Below are positions 35,763 through 48,022 of a stretch of 64,000 nt of DNA, piece by piece. The notes beneath the pieces are model-generated. The model saw only the letters and a program-made list of their open reading frames with translations. It was not told the DNA's origin and did no database searches. Within the stretch, counting starts at the first letter, position 1, and every line of letters begins with the position of its first letter. The stretch is taken from assembly GCA_933228675.1 (NCBI GenBank), contig OW121744.1:117265600-117329599 (forward strand). Direction: 5' to 3'. The stretch is from Stomorhina lunata. Its lineage: Eukaryota; Arthropoda; Insecta; Diptera; Rhiniidae. The translations under genes were made by a program, and so were the position numbers.

Positions 35763-36060
35763 TAGGCAGCCCATATCACCAGAAGCCGATGAGTTTTTGT
35801 AATTTTCGTAAGTATCACGATCATTAATGAAACTCATGAAAATGAGTTGGAATTTCGATGTTAGCAAAATCGGTTGGTTAAAGAAAATACAAAAACAAAA
35901 TCAAAACCCAATTTATAGCAACAAAATACATAGAAAAAAATTGATTACAAAAATTTTTGATTAAAAAATTTTCTACAGAAACTTTGGATAAAACAAAATT
36001 CTACAAAAAATTTTTTGAAAAAAAAAAAATCCTATAGAAAATCTGGACGAAGAAAGAGTC
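35763..36060 (+). repeat. Conserved satellite flank, copy 3, with short decayed array
   Basis: cccatatcaccagaagccga, tgagtttttgtaattttcgt and cacgatcattaatgaaactc match the other flanks. After about 35.93 kb come a few degenerate units (aaaaattttctacagaaac, aatcctatagaaaat). It is a short or collapsed version of the larger arrays. Confidence 0.7.
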
Positions 36061-38279
36061 TATAATATAAAGATGTTGTTGTCAAAAATGAAACTAAAGT
36101 GAATAAAAAACAAGGAAAAACGCACAAACAAACATACATTTCCAGAGCACGCGTGTCTGCCTTACCTTTCTTTCATTGGATAATATCTATAAGTTGTTTC
36201 CGTATTAGAGTAGTGCGGTATACTTACTTTTCAAAAGGACCATACGCAAATCAATGTATGGAAGTGAAACATCTTTATATTGTAGGTCTTTTCTTGTAAC
36301 GAGTGACTTAAAAGACATCTTTTCTACGTTGGCTCTGCCCTGTCGTACCAAAGGATACTAACTAGGGTACTACAACGCTGGCCTTTTTTTCTTTAGAGAT
36401 ATAGGCTATTACAATCGCTATCAATATCCGGTATATCTTTACTTGTTTCCATCATGGCAGCGATCTTATCTTTATCAAAAAGAAAGAGATTTTCTAAACG
36501 TCCCGATTTCTAATCAATATTTAAAATATTTCATGAATATTAATGAATGTTCGATTTTGAAATTTAAATCCTTTTCTATTCAAGCAAAAAGTAATATTTA
36601 TTTGAATCCATTCATCTACAATTCTTGTGGATCCTTTTGATTATATTTGATGATGATTTTTGATGCTCAAGATGACAGGACGCATCAAACCCTCCTCAGT
36701 TTTTGTTAGTAAAATTTTTTTCATTATGTTTCCAAAAAACAAAAATAAAACTCAAAATAAACGCCCATAAACATAAAGTTAAGCTAAGCGTCTCTCTCGT
36801 GAACCTTTAAGAACTGTTTTAGCTACCACATTTTTTTTCTAAATATTTTGTTTGAAGTTCTAAGGATATTTAGAAGGATTTAGAGAAAAATGTACATGTA
36901 TTTGAAAAGTATTTGTATGTAAATATTATTTTTTGTAGCTGTTATTTTGTGTCTTATGTGTCATCTGTTTAAGCTCTAAAAATTAATGATGCCAAACAAA
37001 CAAAAAAAAAAAATTAGAAAATAAAACCAATGTAGCAAGGATGAACGATTTTAGAAAAAAAGGAGATTCTATTTGAAACAGATAACCCAGCAAAATGTTT
37101 AGACAAACTTCTCTTAATATATAATATCCATGATAACAAATATTTAGGATCATGTTGTTAATACCTTGACATTTATTAATGATTAATCCTTAAATTCAAA
37201 TTTTATTATTGCTTTCCAAAACATACGAGTGTAATTAAAATAAATGAATGAATTATTCTAACAAATATGTAAATGTATTAGTTGCCGAAAGTAATACGCA
37301 TATTTAACATATACTAAGAAAACACGCATTTCCGGTATGTGCTAAACTTCCGTTAACCGAAAAGTTATACTCCAAAAAATCCAACAAAAACCTTAAAAAA
37401 AATCTCTAGCAAAACTTATGAAACTATTTACAAACCAAATGACTTTTTAATATGACACACACTCAAAGCCTAACGTCACTTTTTTGGTAACAAAAATAAA
37501 ACCATGTTAAAGACTAATTTGAATAATTATCAATCTTGACCAGCAAAATCAAAAAAAAAAAAACAAGAAACATGAAAAAAAACCCGAATACCAAACAAAA
37601 ATTTGGAAAAAGGACCCTTAAAAACAAAGGAGCTCAAAATCATACAAAAGAAAATGTCAAATCATAAACTGACTTAAACAAGAGTGTTTATTATTTTCAC
37701 CATAAGCGAGAGAAAGTCGCAGAGGGTCAATGCAAACGGATGTAAAGTCAAAGGTCATTAGGAGGAAATTAACATACACACACTCATTCATTCACACACA
37801 AGAACTCATTATAGTTCATGCAATTTAGCATTAGGCTGCGATTAGGCACGTGTAATAAAAAAGGGACATGTGTATAAATGAGTATGTGAGTATGAATGTG
37901 TTAAGGGGTCAAAGGAGGGGGTCATTTATAGAAGAGTATGACATAACGTGTTGTTAACCATAATTTTTATTGTTTAATTTGGAGTTCATTTGAAATTTGT
38001 TTGGGGTTTAAGCAATTTGTAGGCGTTTGTGTTGAAGTTATTTTTTTATGTTTATATGAACGGAAGGACTCATAAAAATTTGCATAATTTTATGATTTAT
38101 ATAAGAGGCATACGCATACGTGTAAGAAAAATTCTTTAGATACTTACATATTTAAGGCAGGTGAATTCATGTTTTGCTATAATTAGAAAGAAAATAATGG
38201 AATGGAATATAATTAGTATGGGAAAATAAATAGAATATTGATGGTATTAATATTAAAAGAAATTGGAAAGAAATATACC
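36061..38279. other. AT-rich non-coding stretch
   Basis: No gene or TE was recognised. Segments near 36305-36365 and 37690-37750 are less AT-rich and non-repetitive. A cluster of short purine-pyrimidine alternations (cacacactc, gtatgtgagtatg) lies near 37.77-37.9 kb. Confidence 0.45.
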
Positions 38280-38477
38280 GTTATGTGATTAAAATCGATC
38301 GATTTCAGATATATTTATGATAAATTTTGGGTTATTTTCCAAAAAAAAAAAGTGAAAATTTGAGTTTTAATCCGTTGGACTGATATCTTATTTTTCATTT
38401 GGCTTAAATTTGTTTGTGGAAAAGGGGTAAATTGTCTCAAAAATATATCTGAAATCGATCGATTTCTATTACATACC
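38280..38477. mobile_element. GGTATGTGATGGAAAT MITE, copy 1
   Basis: Left end gttatgtgattaaaatcgat and right end (reverse complement) ggtatgtaatagaaatcgat are inverted repeats. The interior has ccgttggactgatatc and ttcatttggcttaaat, shared with the 56.46-kb copy. The element is about 200 bp and non-coding. Confidence 0.75.
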
Positions 38478-38536
38478 GAATAATATTTTTTTCAACGGTT
38501 TCTATCGGTTTTAAAATGATATATCTAACCTACTAC

Positions 38537-38546
38537 AGATGGCGCA
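38537..38546 (+). promoter_or_regulatory. CTCF-like core, near match
   Basis: AGATGGCGCA differs in its last base from the AGRKGGCGCT core of the insulator protein CTCF. It lies in non-repetitive sequence between two MITEs. Confidence 0.2.
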
Positions 38547-38569
38547 CGTAGAGGTGGTTAAAGTATGAA

Positions 38570-38635
38570 AATCTCTCCTTATTTTGGTAACCCTAGGATT
38601 AGCAAAATACGAAATCAGAGAGACTTTGTCGAACA
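38570..38635 (-). mobile_element. Foldback MITE, truncated second copy
   Basis: The minus strand reads tgttcgacaaagtctctctg, gtattttgctaatcctaggg and ttaccaaaata, matching the 92-bp foldback element at 1479-1570. The far arm is shortened. Confidence 0.7.
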
Positions 38636-38989
38636 TTGACTTATACAGATTGAGTAGCTCACTGTCGATTGTCTACAGAAAATCTGCTGAGAATATTTTC
38701 CGAAGAATTTATATTTTCCTTCTTTAAGTATAACATTTCTTCTTAAAGAATATTTTATTTATATCTAACCGAGTTCAGGTATTCATTTGAATTCAACTAA
38801 TTTTAAACCTGCCTATACGAGAGTAAATCGTCGGTCTTATGTAGAAACACCCTAACTCACACTTTTGTCAATTTTTTTGCTAATACACCTCCTCACTAAA
38901 TTCAAAAGCCCTAACTTATTATTAAAAAAATATATACTTTTAGAAGCCCTTAAAGCTTTCGGCTTAATGTATAATGATATCTAAAATAA

Positions 38990-39850
38990 AACTTTTGTCG
39001 ATAAAATATTTTGGATAGAAAATTTTTGTATACAAAACTTTCCAATAAAAAACTTTCAATATCAAAAGTTTTCATAGAGGTTACTTTTTATATCAAAAGC
39101 TTTCAACTAAAAACATTAAACGTCAAAAGCTTTCCAATAAAATAATGCCATTATTTTAAGTTTTCTTACACATATAAAACTTTCGATATCAAAAGATTTA
39201 TTATATAACAAACTAATTATCAAAATATTTTAGTTAAAAAACTTTTTATATAAAACTTTAATATCAAAAGCTTTCCTATAGATAGTTTTGATATCTAAAG
39301 CTTTCTGTTTATATTAAAAATTCCCATATACCTAAAACTTTCGAAATATTTCTTATATAAAACTTTTCTATAGAAATCCTTGAGTATAAAAACGCTTTCC
39401 TATAGGCAACTTTTGATATAAGCTTTCAACTTAAAACATTAAATAACGAAAGCTTTACAATAAAAATGATTTCCTATATAAATCTTTGGAAATAGAAAGG
39501 ATTCCTAAATTTATATTGAAAAATTTCCTATAGAAAACTTTTGGTATTAAAAAGTTTTTGATACAAAACTTTTATCGTCAAAATATTTCGGATAGAAAAC
39601 TTTTCATATCAACAGATTTCCTGAAGGTTAATTTAATAACCAAAGCTTTATACTAAAAACATTATATTTCGAAAGTTTTTTAATATAAAACTGACAATAG
39701 CTAAAGATTTACTAAACTTTTTTAAACTTTCGCTGTCGGAAGTTTTTATTAAATAAACTTTCGATATCGAAAGATTTTCTATAGAAAACTTTTGATTTCC
39801 TATATAAAACTTTGAATATCAAAAGATTTTATGGAAAGCTAACTAACATA
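38990..39850. repeat. Decayed TCTATAGA-type array with GATATC units
   Basis: Strongly diverged units contain cctatagaaaacttttgata, ctttcgatatcaaaag and related words every 28-34 bases. It resembles the other arrays in its palindromic ctatagaaa half, but has gatatcaaaagc where the others have tatcaaaaat. It is an old relative. Confidence 0.65.
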
Positions 39851-40221
39851 ATTTGTGATCACCACCAAAAGAAAACCAAGTAACATTTGTGCTCGAAAAT
39901 GAGACTACAAAAAGCCCTATTTCAATTTAGTTTTTATATATTTAAAAATAAAAAAAGTTTCAAAAACGAAATTCGTCCCTCCTTTTATTATTAAAAAACC
40001 TGAAAAATGTTTTCAATAGTTTTAAATCAGTTTTTCCTGCAAAGTTTCAAATATGTGAGTTAGGGCCTTTAACATAATACCAACGATATAGTGTATATTC
40101 GAATTGGGTAACCTTTTTTAGAAAGCGAACAGTAAAAGTGGTTTAAGGAGAGTTAAAGCTTTGGAATTATTTTTAGAACATTGAACTTACGCCATCTATT
40201 GTCAGTCAAATTTATTTCTTT
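39851..40221. other. AT-rich spacer
   Basis: Nothing is recognised apart from a partial CTCF-like word (CGCCATCT at 40190-40197). Confidence 0.5.
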
Positions 40222-40310
40222 TATTATTTATTTTTACATCGACGGCGTGTTTATGCTGTAGGGCTTATCGCCAATGAAGGATGATTTAATTAATAATAAT
40301 TAAAATTGGT
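40222..40310 (-). mobile_element. Family B, 3' part
   Basis: The minus strand reads aatcatccttcattggcgat, aagccctacagcataaacac, gccgtcgatgtaaaaataa. It is the third long copy of the family B tail and lacks the tRNA-like head. It abuts the end of a LINE fossil read on the same strand. Confidence 0.7.
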
Positions 40311-40319
40311 ATCTTAAGG

Positions 40320-40690
40320 ATTACACTGTGACCTCTGTTTGATCATTGTCCAGAGGTAGAAAATGCAAAATCGCATTAAGAGCGTGAGATTAAGACAAGC
40401 TATTTAATTGACTTCTTTGAGTATCTTGTGGTACATGGATTTGTAGATAAGGCTCCACTAGACTATAATAGCGTATAGTATTATCGGTCTTACTACCGCT
40501 GTGTAGAACCATTGCTAGGTTTCAATTCCTCATGTTTCCCAAGTGTCCCCTTGGAGACGTAAATTGAAACTATTACCTGTTAGATAACACTCAAAGGTAC
40601 TTAGCGCACTCCTTCAAGGGATTTCAATGTTCCCCAAGGTTATAGGTTCTATTGTTGAGATTTTGCACCTTCTGGTAAACAGTTAAGTCT
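40320..40690 (-). pseudogene. Jockey-type LINE reverse transcriptase C-terminal fossil
   Basis: Minus-strand frames give WFYTAVVRPIILYAIIV, the conserved YTAVVRPILxYA stretch after the catalytic part of Jockey/R1-like reverse transcriptases. Upstream is a KECAKYL segment where the family has VKYLGV. Downstream is SHALNAILHFLPLDNDQT, where the family has a DALxVxLxLLPLDL motif. Stops and frame changes separate the pieces, so it is dead. It is an independent insertion from the LINEs at 4.3 and 11.3 kb. Confidence 0.75.
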
Positions 40691-43313
40691 TTTTTGTAAA
40701 ACTTTGCTTTGTATCAAAATTTATATAAAAGAAGAGTCCTTCAATAACAAATATTTTACGAAATTTTCCAATGTCCTTTACTCTTTACTCCTTAACTTTG
40801 TACATCTTAAATTCTTTCAATACTTAAGCTAATAATCTTGAAGCATTCATGTGTACGAAATAAAAATTAATCCTTGTCTTCTTATTTGTTGTGAAATTGA
40901 TGTAAAATATTTTTCATTAAATGATGAGATTAAACCACCAAAAATTCTGGCTATACAAAAGGAACGGGGCGCAAAGAACCTTAAAAAACAGAAGCATTAA
41001 TAATGAAATGAATGAATAGATGAATGGAATAGAATAAAATGAAATGGGCGAGGGAATGAATAAAATAAACGTCCAAAAAATAAATTAAAGCCACAAAAAA
41101 GATAAGGGGTTTAACTTTTTACGAGCTCAAGTTCTGTAATAATAAATAGAATAAAAGCTACTAAAAATGATTCTTTGGTTTCTTGGGTTTTTGTTTTTCG
41201 CGCTGATTCCCTGAGTTTTTTGTTGGTAATAGAAAAAATTACAATTTATTATAATATCTACCAGTAATGGCTGCCTACCGACAAAAAAAACACAAAACGC
41301 TGTTCACATCGTTGTTGTGATAGTAACAAATGCCATCAAAAAATGTATATATAATAAAAAGAGTTTGAAGCGTTTGAATAGATATAGAAAGGTAAGGACT
41401 GAGTAAAGTTAAAGGACTTTAAAATATTTTAATATCTAGCAAATCTAAACAATTTAACTGGAGTCTTCTAAATTTCGAAAAATTTATGCCTGGGGCTACA
41501 AAAAGGATACAATTCTAAAAACATAAAGTAATAATAAAATTCTCTTTTACTTGTATAAAGTAATAAGAAGTAACAACTCTTTCTTATGGAAGACAACAAA
41601 AGCATTTCAAAGAATTAATAAACAAAAATTAAGCCTAAAATTTAAATTACCAAAAATATGGCAACGCTAAGTAAATACGAAACATCCTTTGAAACAGCAG
41701 TGGGTAGCAGTTCTGTATCTATTTATGTCCTTTGATTTTCAACCCTTTTGTGGAGAATAAATACATGAAAATATATGTATGTATGTCCTTTATATACACA
41801 TACGCATTGCGTGTGTATTTTTTTCTGACTGTTATCCAATACACACTTTGACAAATTTAAAATTGGCGGGGAAGTCATACGAATTCGCTACATTTAACTG
41901 TGTATAGATGTGTATGTATATGTGTGTTTTGCCTTATATACTTTTGTTATACAATTATCCTTAAATTTCTTATTTACTGTAAATCTATTTGAGCTACACA
42001 CATACGCATTTTCACACCAATATTGGTAACACTTTATCATTCATGTGTTTTTTTGCCCAATTCGTGTGTCTGTTGGCGTGTAAGTCCTTTAATGGTTTCT
42101 TTTTTTGCCAATTTGAAGTCAAGAAAAGGGTTGTCTTTCTTAAATCTTCCAGTCATACGCCAAATGTTTTTGAATAGCAGACGGAGTAATATTTAAGTAA
42201 GTAATTTAAATAAGATTGATGATTTAATGGAAGTGCTCCATTTTGTATTTTGACGGCCAACAAAAGTGAATTAGGAAGCGAAAAAGTTAAATATTTTTCT
42301 TGGCACAGATGTGTCAGAAAATCATTAATTTTGATTTATTTTTATGTACAAGAGACATACATTTAGGCCAATGTCTTAAGAAACCTGAAGGCTTTAAAAA
42401 AATATAAGAAGAAATTAGTTAAAACTTAGTTTTATACATCAAAGTCGAGATAAAAATTAAAAAAAGGAATTAAACAAAATATATTTTAGGCTTTACTGTC
42501 TTTGATCACTTTGCATACTTTAAGGGATAATTGTGGAATAGAAATCCGATCGTTTTAAGCCTTTCTATCACAAGATGGCGCTAGGTTTATTTTAAAAACA
42601 TTAAAGAGATATAACTCTAGCTATAAGCTTGCCCAGGAATACCTCGTTTTTATAACTTCCACATCACTAAGAATTTTAAGGTGAAACTTACTTGCAAGTT
42701 CAAAAGTAGACCGTTAGCATCACTATCAATGATTGTAAGACTAAAATTTCCAGATTTAATATTCGAAAAGTCTTTAAAACTATCGAATACCCTATCAACT
42801 TTTGATGATGGAAAAAAGAATTAGGAAATTGAAATCAATCGTGTCCGATTCTTTGTTATCCCATATCGGTAATAAAACGATCACTACAAAAAAATGTTTA
42901 TTAACAAAAACGATTTTTTTATGATTACAAAAATATTTGTGCAAAGTTTTGTTATTTTACTAATATTTTCTGTATATTTCAGTCATTTTCGACAATGAGT
43001 CTAACATAAAAGCCAGGGTCAAATATGGATCAATCTGTACAAAGTTTGCTTTTGGCTTTTAAAATAAGTTTTTATATGCAGTTCTAAAAACCTAACATGA
43101 CCGACTAAAATAGCAATAAATTTGATATAGTGATCTAGGTAGTATATAAATTATTTTACTAAACTTGACATGATTACACGTTGATTTGTGGCTGCGAGAG
43201 GTGAAAATGTCGAACCGGGGAAGTATGAAAGATATCATTAGATATAATTCTTGTACTTAAACTAATATTCCGGGCAAATTTTGAACAAATCAGTTTTGAT
43301 ATTCTGACCTGTT
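40691..43313. other. AT-rich non-coding stretch
   Basis: A gaatgaatagatgaatgg-type repeat lies near 40990-41050, and tgtatgtatg runs near 41770-41790 and 41905-41925. One CTCF-like core is annotated separately. The rest shows no recognisable gene or TE. Confidence 0.5.
42573..42582 (+). promoter_or_regulatory. CTCF-like core AGATGGCGCT
   Basis: It matches the AGRKGGCGCT core of CTCF exactly, in AT-rich non-repetitive sequence. A ten-base match alone is weak evidence of binding. Confidence 0.3.
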
Positions 43314-43612
43314 GCTAAGTCGTTGCATTAGATATCGATCGAAGTGTAAGATATTTCAATTTGTGTAGCCTACTTTGAGGATAATCCAAATAACATATAA
43401 CATTTAAGGTTCACTATATTGTTACTTATTTGTCAAAACTTCCCTGATAGTAAAATAATCTAATTTAAACCAAATATTTTGACAGTGTTAGGATATCAAT
43501 ATTAAGTAAACTTTTTGCAAAATAAATTATTTTAAAAATCCCGAAAGTATGTTACACAATATTTGCTTAAAAGTCTGAGTTTTCGATTAATATCGAATGC
43601 GGCTATTTGGCC
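43314..43612 (+). mobile_element. GCCAAAT-ATCGATATCGAT MITE, copy 1
   Basis: The left end has gctaagtcgttgcattagat then atcgatcgaa. The right end (reverse complement) has gccaaatagccgcattcgat then attaatcgaaaa. The interior (aataacatataacat, ttatttgtcaaaa, ttccctgatagtaaa, tttttgcaaaat) aligns throughout with copies at 47.7 kb (reverse) and 58.0 kb. It is about 300 bp without a reading frame. Confidence 0.8.
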
Positions 43613-43676
43613 CCTATTCTTTAAACACAAGCTTACATGGCCAGCCGCTTAGCTAGACAGTTGAACTCACATCTTT

Positions 43677-43704
43677 CTTTCTTCTGTTATCCTTGACTCC
43701 CAGT
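43677..43704 (-). repeat. 28-bp exact repeat, partner at 60786
   Basis: The reverse complement of these 28 bases (starting actgggagtcaaggataaca) is identical to 60786-60813. Flanks differ. It is probably the tail of a dispersed element of which only this piece is recognisable here. Confidence 0.7.
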
Positions 43705-44675
43705 CGGACATCTCCCCCGACGGACATCTTTAATTTAACCAAGAAAGTGATTCTCAGACGATCGGTATACCCTTTCTGGTAATGTAGGATAAAAATATTA
43801 CCTTTAAGTTTTACCTTGTTTGAATAGCCTTTTCTTATTCTTGATTATTTTTTTTTTTTTAATAATCCACCAAATTTTAATGATTTATTTAATATCATTT
43901 TAAATATTGAAAATCTTCTTAGCAAAATTTAAGTCCAACAAAACACAATTCCATAAAATATTGATAGAACTCGCATTTATTGTTTTAATATTCCAACTCC
44001 CCAATGTCTTAAGTTACTCCTTCACCCCCTCCCCTTTAACCCCCTTTGCAAAAAGATGAAGAAATAGAAATGACATCATTTTGTGATTTCTTCCATTTTC
44101 TTCTAATGCTACAAATATAATCCCACAGTCAAAACTGATTAGGGCACGCTACAGTTGGTGCGCAAGGCTTGAAAAAAATTACATCACTTTATAGAAAATT
44201 TGTTTTTAAATTTTTAAAAAGATACAATTTTTTTAATAAAAAAAGTGCTTGAAAAGTTGTTATTGATAAAAGATAATTTTTCCGTAAAAGGTTTGCTCTA
44301 AAGAAAGATAATTTTTAATATAAAGTTGCTCATAATGATAATTCCATATCTTGAGTAGGCGTGGCACCTCCTATAAAATGAAAATATTACAAGTTTCTAA
44401 AAATTTCTAAAAGAAATCAATTTGGCTGTAAAACAAATAACTTAAATAATTTGTCTACCAAACAACAGATGACGTAACTTCACAGTTCTAAAAATAGACA
44501 TGACATGAAGAAAAAGTGCTTTATATCTCTTTTCACAACCTTTAACCTCTTAACTATCCTCTTTCCAAAGATTGTATAGAAAATTTTAGCCTGAGTATTA
44601 CTTCTCATAGATTTTTTTATCAATATGAAAAATTTAGCTAAAAAGAAGCGGGATCGAGACAGGAGAACTTTCGGA
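43705..44675. other. AT-rich spacer with a possible family B remnant
   Basis: Near 44400-44490 the words ttggctgtaaaacaaa and acagatgacgtaacttc resemble the sequence after the family B tail at 27.2 kb. Otherwise nothing was recognised. Confidence 0.4.
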
Positions 44676-44990
44676 CCCGGTTTCGGGATAATATAATAAT
44701 AATAATAATAATAATTAACACGACAACATTCCAATTGGAACAAGTGGTACTTCACTCAGTCAATGAGCTGCATCCGACCTACATTTTAACTCCAGCTCCG
44801 AACGGGAAATGCATTAGTTAGAGAAGTTTTACATAGGCTAATACTCAATAGCTGAGTTATTAGGTGAACCGCTTTTTTTGAGAATTTTTTTTTTTTCGAG
44901 TGGGTCTGGCCGGGCATTGAACTTGGCACCTCTGGTATGCTTGGCGGATGACTAATCTGGTATACCACTTCGGTTCCCGATTTCGGGACA
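44676..44990 (-). mobile_element. SINE family A, full length with target duplication
   Basis: On the minus strand the head starts ACCGAAGTGGTATACCAG and carries the catccgccaagcatacc segment. The body and ttccaattggaatgttgtcg follow, with a (TAA)n-type tail at about 44691-44715. The flanks cccggtttcgggata (44676-44690) and cccgatttcgggaca (44976-44990) agree at 13 of 15 bases, fitting an aged target duplication. The element proper is 44691-44975. Confidence 0.9.
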
Positions 44991-47672
44991 GTGTTTAATA
45001 AAGAGTTGTCAATGAAATCGAAGAATGGGGACTTTTATCCCCCAAAGAACATAATGTGATAAATATAGTTATGTCCTAATGTCTATGATTAATGCTCTGA
45101 GACTGACATAATATATTTTCCACAATTCTACTGATGTGGTAGACTACCAGGACACCATTTCCAGGGCCTTTATTTTCCCTGATGCGTTTTGTTCATCACG
45201 TCTGTCGCAAAAGGTAAAGTATTTTTGAGATAAATTGATAAAACCGAAATTTTTATCAAAATCGGTCCCTTATTTTGGGTTCTTCTCATAGCATATAACA
45301 ATTTTTTTAAAGAGTATTTTCCATAAAATAAGTATTAACAAATTTTAAAGAAAAAGGATCTCCATAGGGTCTGAGATATTACCAGTTCATTGTGTAGGGT
45401 TTTAAAAATTCGTTCATATTTCAAGTTTTTAAATCATCTAAAATTTTTCAAAAACTAAAGTATGTATTTAGGTATTAGAAAATATGAAGACTGATGAAAA
45501 CTGTAGTGAGAGGCGGGGGGCTTTCATACAAAAAACATAATAAGATGCTGTAAAAATCAAGTTAAATCCTTTACGAGTGTTTGTTTCTGCAATTTCTTCT
45601 TCATCATCATCATCAGCCTCAGTACAAAACAGCAAATTCAAAACTTTCTCAAGTATGAAAAGTTCTGAAATACAAATGAATGGCGTTGGAGAGTGGTAAG
45701 AGGTCGCGACTTTTAACAAAAACACATACGCCCAAGCAGGGGGTAGCCCAGGAAGAAATTGAAGGATATTTCAAAGAAATATGAGAGTGTTCAAGGATGT
45801 GTATATGTAAAAGCATATGAATTGGATACGTCTTGTCTTTTAATTTTGAACTTTAAATGGGTGCTTTTGTGTTTAGACAACATTTAGAGAAATGTTGCCA
45901 TTGCTCTTGGCAGAGGCAGATGAAGAAGATTTTAACGTTTTTAACTTCTTGTATTATTAAGCGTGTGCTACTACATCTTCACAACAATTTATCATAATAC
46001 GCATTTTAAAAAGCTATATAACTTTTTATGAAACTTCTTCATCATCTTTTTCTGGGAATGGATATGGAAGGAAGAAAGGATATAAGTTTTGCTACAACAC
46101 TCATGGGTGGTTGTATAAAGTTAGGTACATACTCGTATGTTTGTATGTATGTACTTTTCGTATATGAATATGTAAGAATGTTAGTTGGTGGATTGGTTTT
46201 TGTTGGGTTACGAGGGAGGCAGCTTGACTTGAAAAATGAAAATTTTGCTTTTATTAGAGGGTAAATATTTATGTTACATATTCCTTCTCAAACTAGACAA
46301 AATAGACAACAAAAATACTAATAAAATCTAGCAAACAGCTAACACACACACATACACTTGGTTTTATACTGGATTTGCTGTTAGCAAGGATTATTTTTCT
46401 AGAGGGGGAGTCTTGACTCCCTCTGGTGAGAATAGATGGGTTGAAAAATTCTATTACTTGCTCTAAACAAATAGGAAAAATTATAAAGCTGTAATAAATT
46501 GGATTAGTTCAAGTAGAGACGCCATTTTTATTATTTAATCATAAGACACATAAACAATGTATATATTATACAGACACATACAAACATTTACTCTGACTTA
46601 CAGGAACAGGAAACTCAAGAAGAGTCATGTGAATTGTAAATTTTTATTACTTGGGTTACAAAATTAATAAAAGCAAAATATTTTTTTGAATTCTTTTTTT
46701 ATTAAACATTATTTTCCAGAACATTGATTTTATTTTATATGTTTTTTTTTTCAACAAGCAAAAATATTTTTTTAAATCCACAAAAAACTAGAAACTCAAA
46801 TAAATTTGCATATGAATTGAATACAAAACACCTTGATTTTTGTTTTACGTTTGTAGATTTTTATATTTTGCCAAAATGAAGTAGTTTTTCTTTGTATTAG
46901 CAACACACATCCTTGTGTGATCCTGCTGCATTTTCAGCATCAAATGTTTGAATGCATGTGTTACTTTTAGGTTTTGTAATTTCTGTTCATATGCAAATTT
47001 TTCTTTCTGCTTTTTGTTACTTTAATGATTTCTGATATATATTTTAAAACGTTTGTGTTAATTTATGCCAGCAGCTGCCGATTTAGGTATTTTGTAGGGT
47101 ATTTGTTAGAGATGCTGTAAAATGTCATAGCAAACTATTGTACATAATGATTTGTAATATTTTCCAATCGATATTTTTAAGGTTATACTAAAAAGCCAAA
47201 GAGAAGCAATTGCCGACGGGAAATTTTAAATCTTACAGATATTTTTTTATTTTCAAATAGATAATAATTATATAGAAAAAGTGTCACAAATTAGAGAAAA
47301 GAAGACAATTTTTAAAGAAAAAGTCATTCCAAAGGAAAAATGTCTTCAAAAGGAGACAATTTATATGGAGTAGAAGGGTCTCCATAAATAGACATATGTT
47401 TCCTATACATATATTTTCGAATGAATAGCTATAAAAAATGTTTGGTACTGACTTTCGCTTCATTAAAAGAATTAAGAATCAGGTGGTTTACTCCGTATCT
47501 CGATTCGACAGAAATTCTTTTCCAAATGCAACGAATAAAGTGTACAAATTCGAACAATTTGAGATGAGAATTTGATGAGATTTGCCCAAAAGATATTGGT
47601 GGCCTTTAAGAATTTGTTCTCCACAAACGATCATATGAACTTTTTAATATTCTAATCCTCATCATTCCAGGG
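44991..47672. other. AT-rich non-coding stretch
   Basis: A (TCA)n-like run lies near 45600-45617. The block around 46.9-47.0 kb (tgtgatcctgctgcattttc) is non-repetitive and less biased. No gene was recognised. Chance frames of 78-85 codons occur. Confidence 0.45.
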
Positions 47673-48022
47673 ACCAAATTGCCGCATTCGATTTCGATTA
47701 AAAACTCGGAACTTAAGCAAATATTGTGTAACATACCTTAGGGATATAAATAATTTTTTTCTTTTGCAAAAAGTTTAATAAAATTTGATATCCAAACATA
47801 TCAATTTGCCTTTCAAAACAATTAGTTTAAATTAAATTATTTTACTATGAGGGAACTTATATAAGTTATAAGGTAAACCGATCGAACTTGGGACCGGGGA
47901 TCGAACTTGGGACCTCTGGTATGCTTATATGTTATATATTATTTACATTCTCCTAAAAATATGCTACAAAAAAGTTTCTGAAATATCATACATTTCCATC
48001 GATATCGAATGAGACGATTTGG
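47673..48022 (-). mobile_element. GCCAAAT-ATCGATATCGAT MITE, copy 2, interrupted
   Basis: The minus strand aligns with copies at 43.3 and 58.0 kb from ccaaatcgtctcattcgata to gaatgcggcaatttggt. About 55 bases of SINE family A sequence sit in the middle (see 47872-47927), so the SINE fragment is younger than the MITE. Confidence 0.75.
47872..47927 (-). mobile_element. SINE family A head fragment nested in MITE
   Basis: The minus strand reads gcataccagaggtcccaagt, tcgatccccggtcccaagt, tcgatcggttt. This is the B-box part of the SINE head, with the ggtcccaagttcgat segment present twice. No target duplication was identified. Confidence 0.6.
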
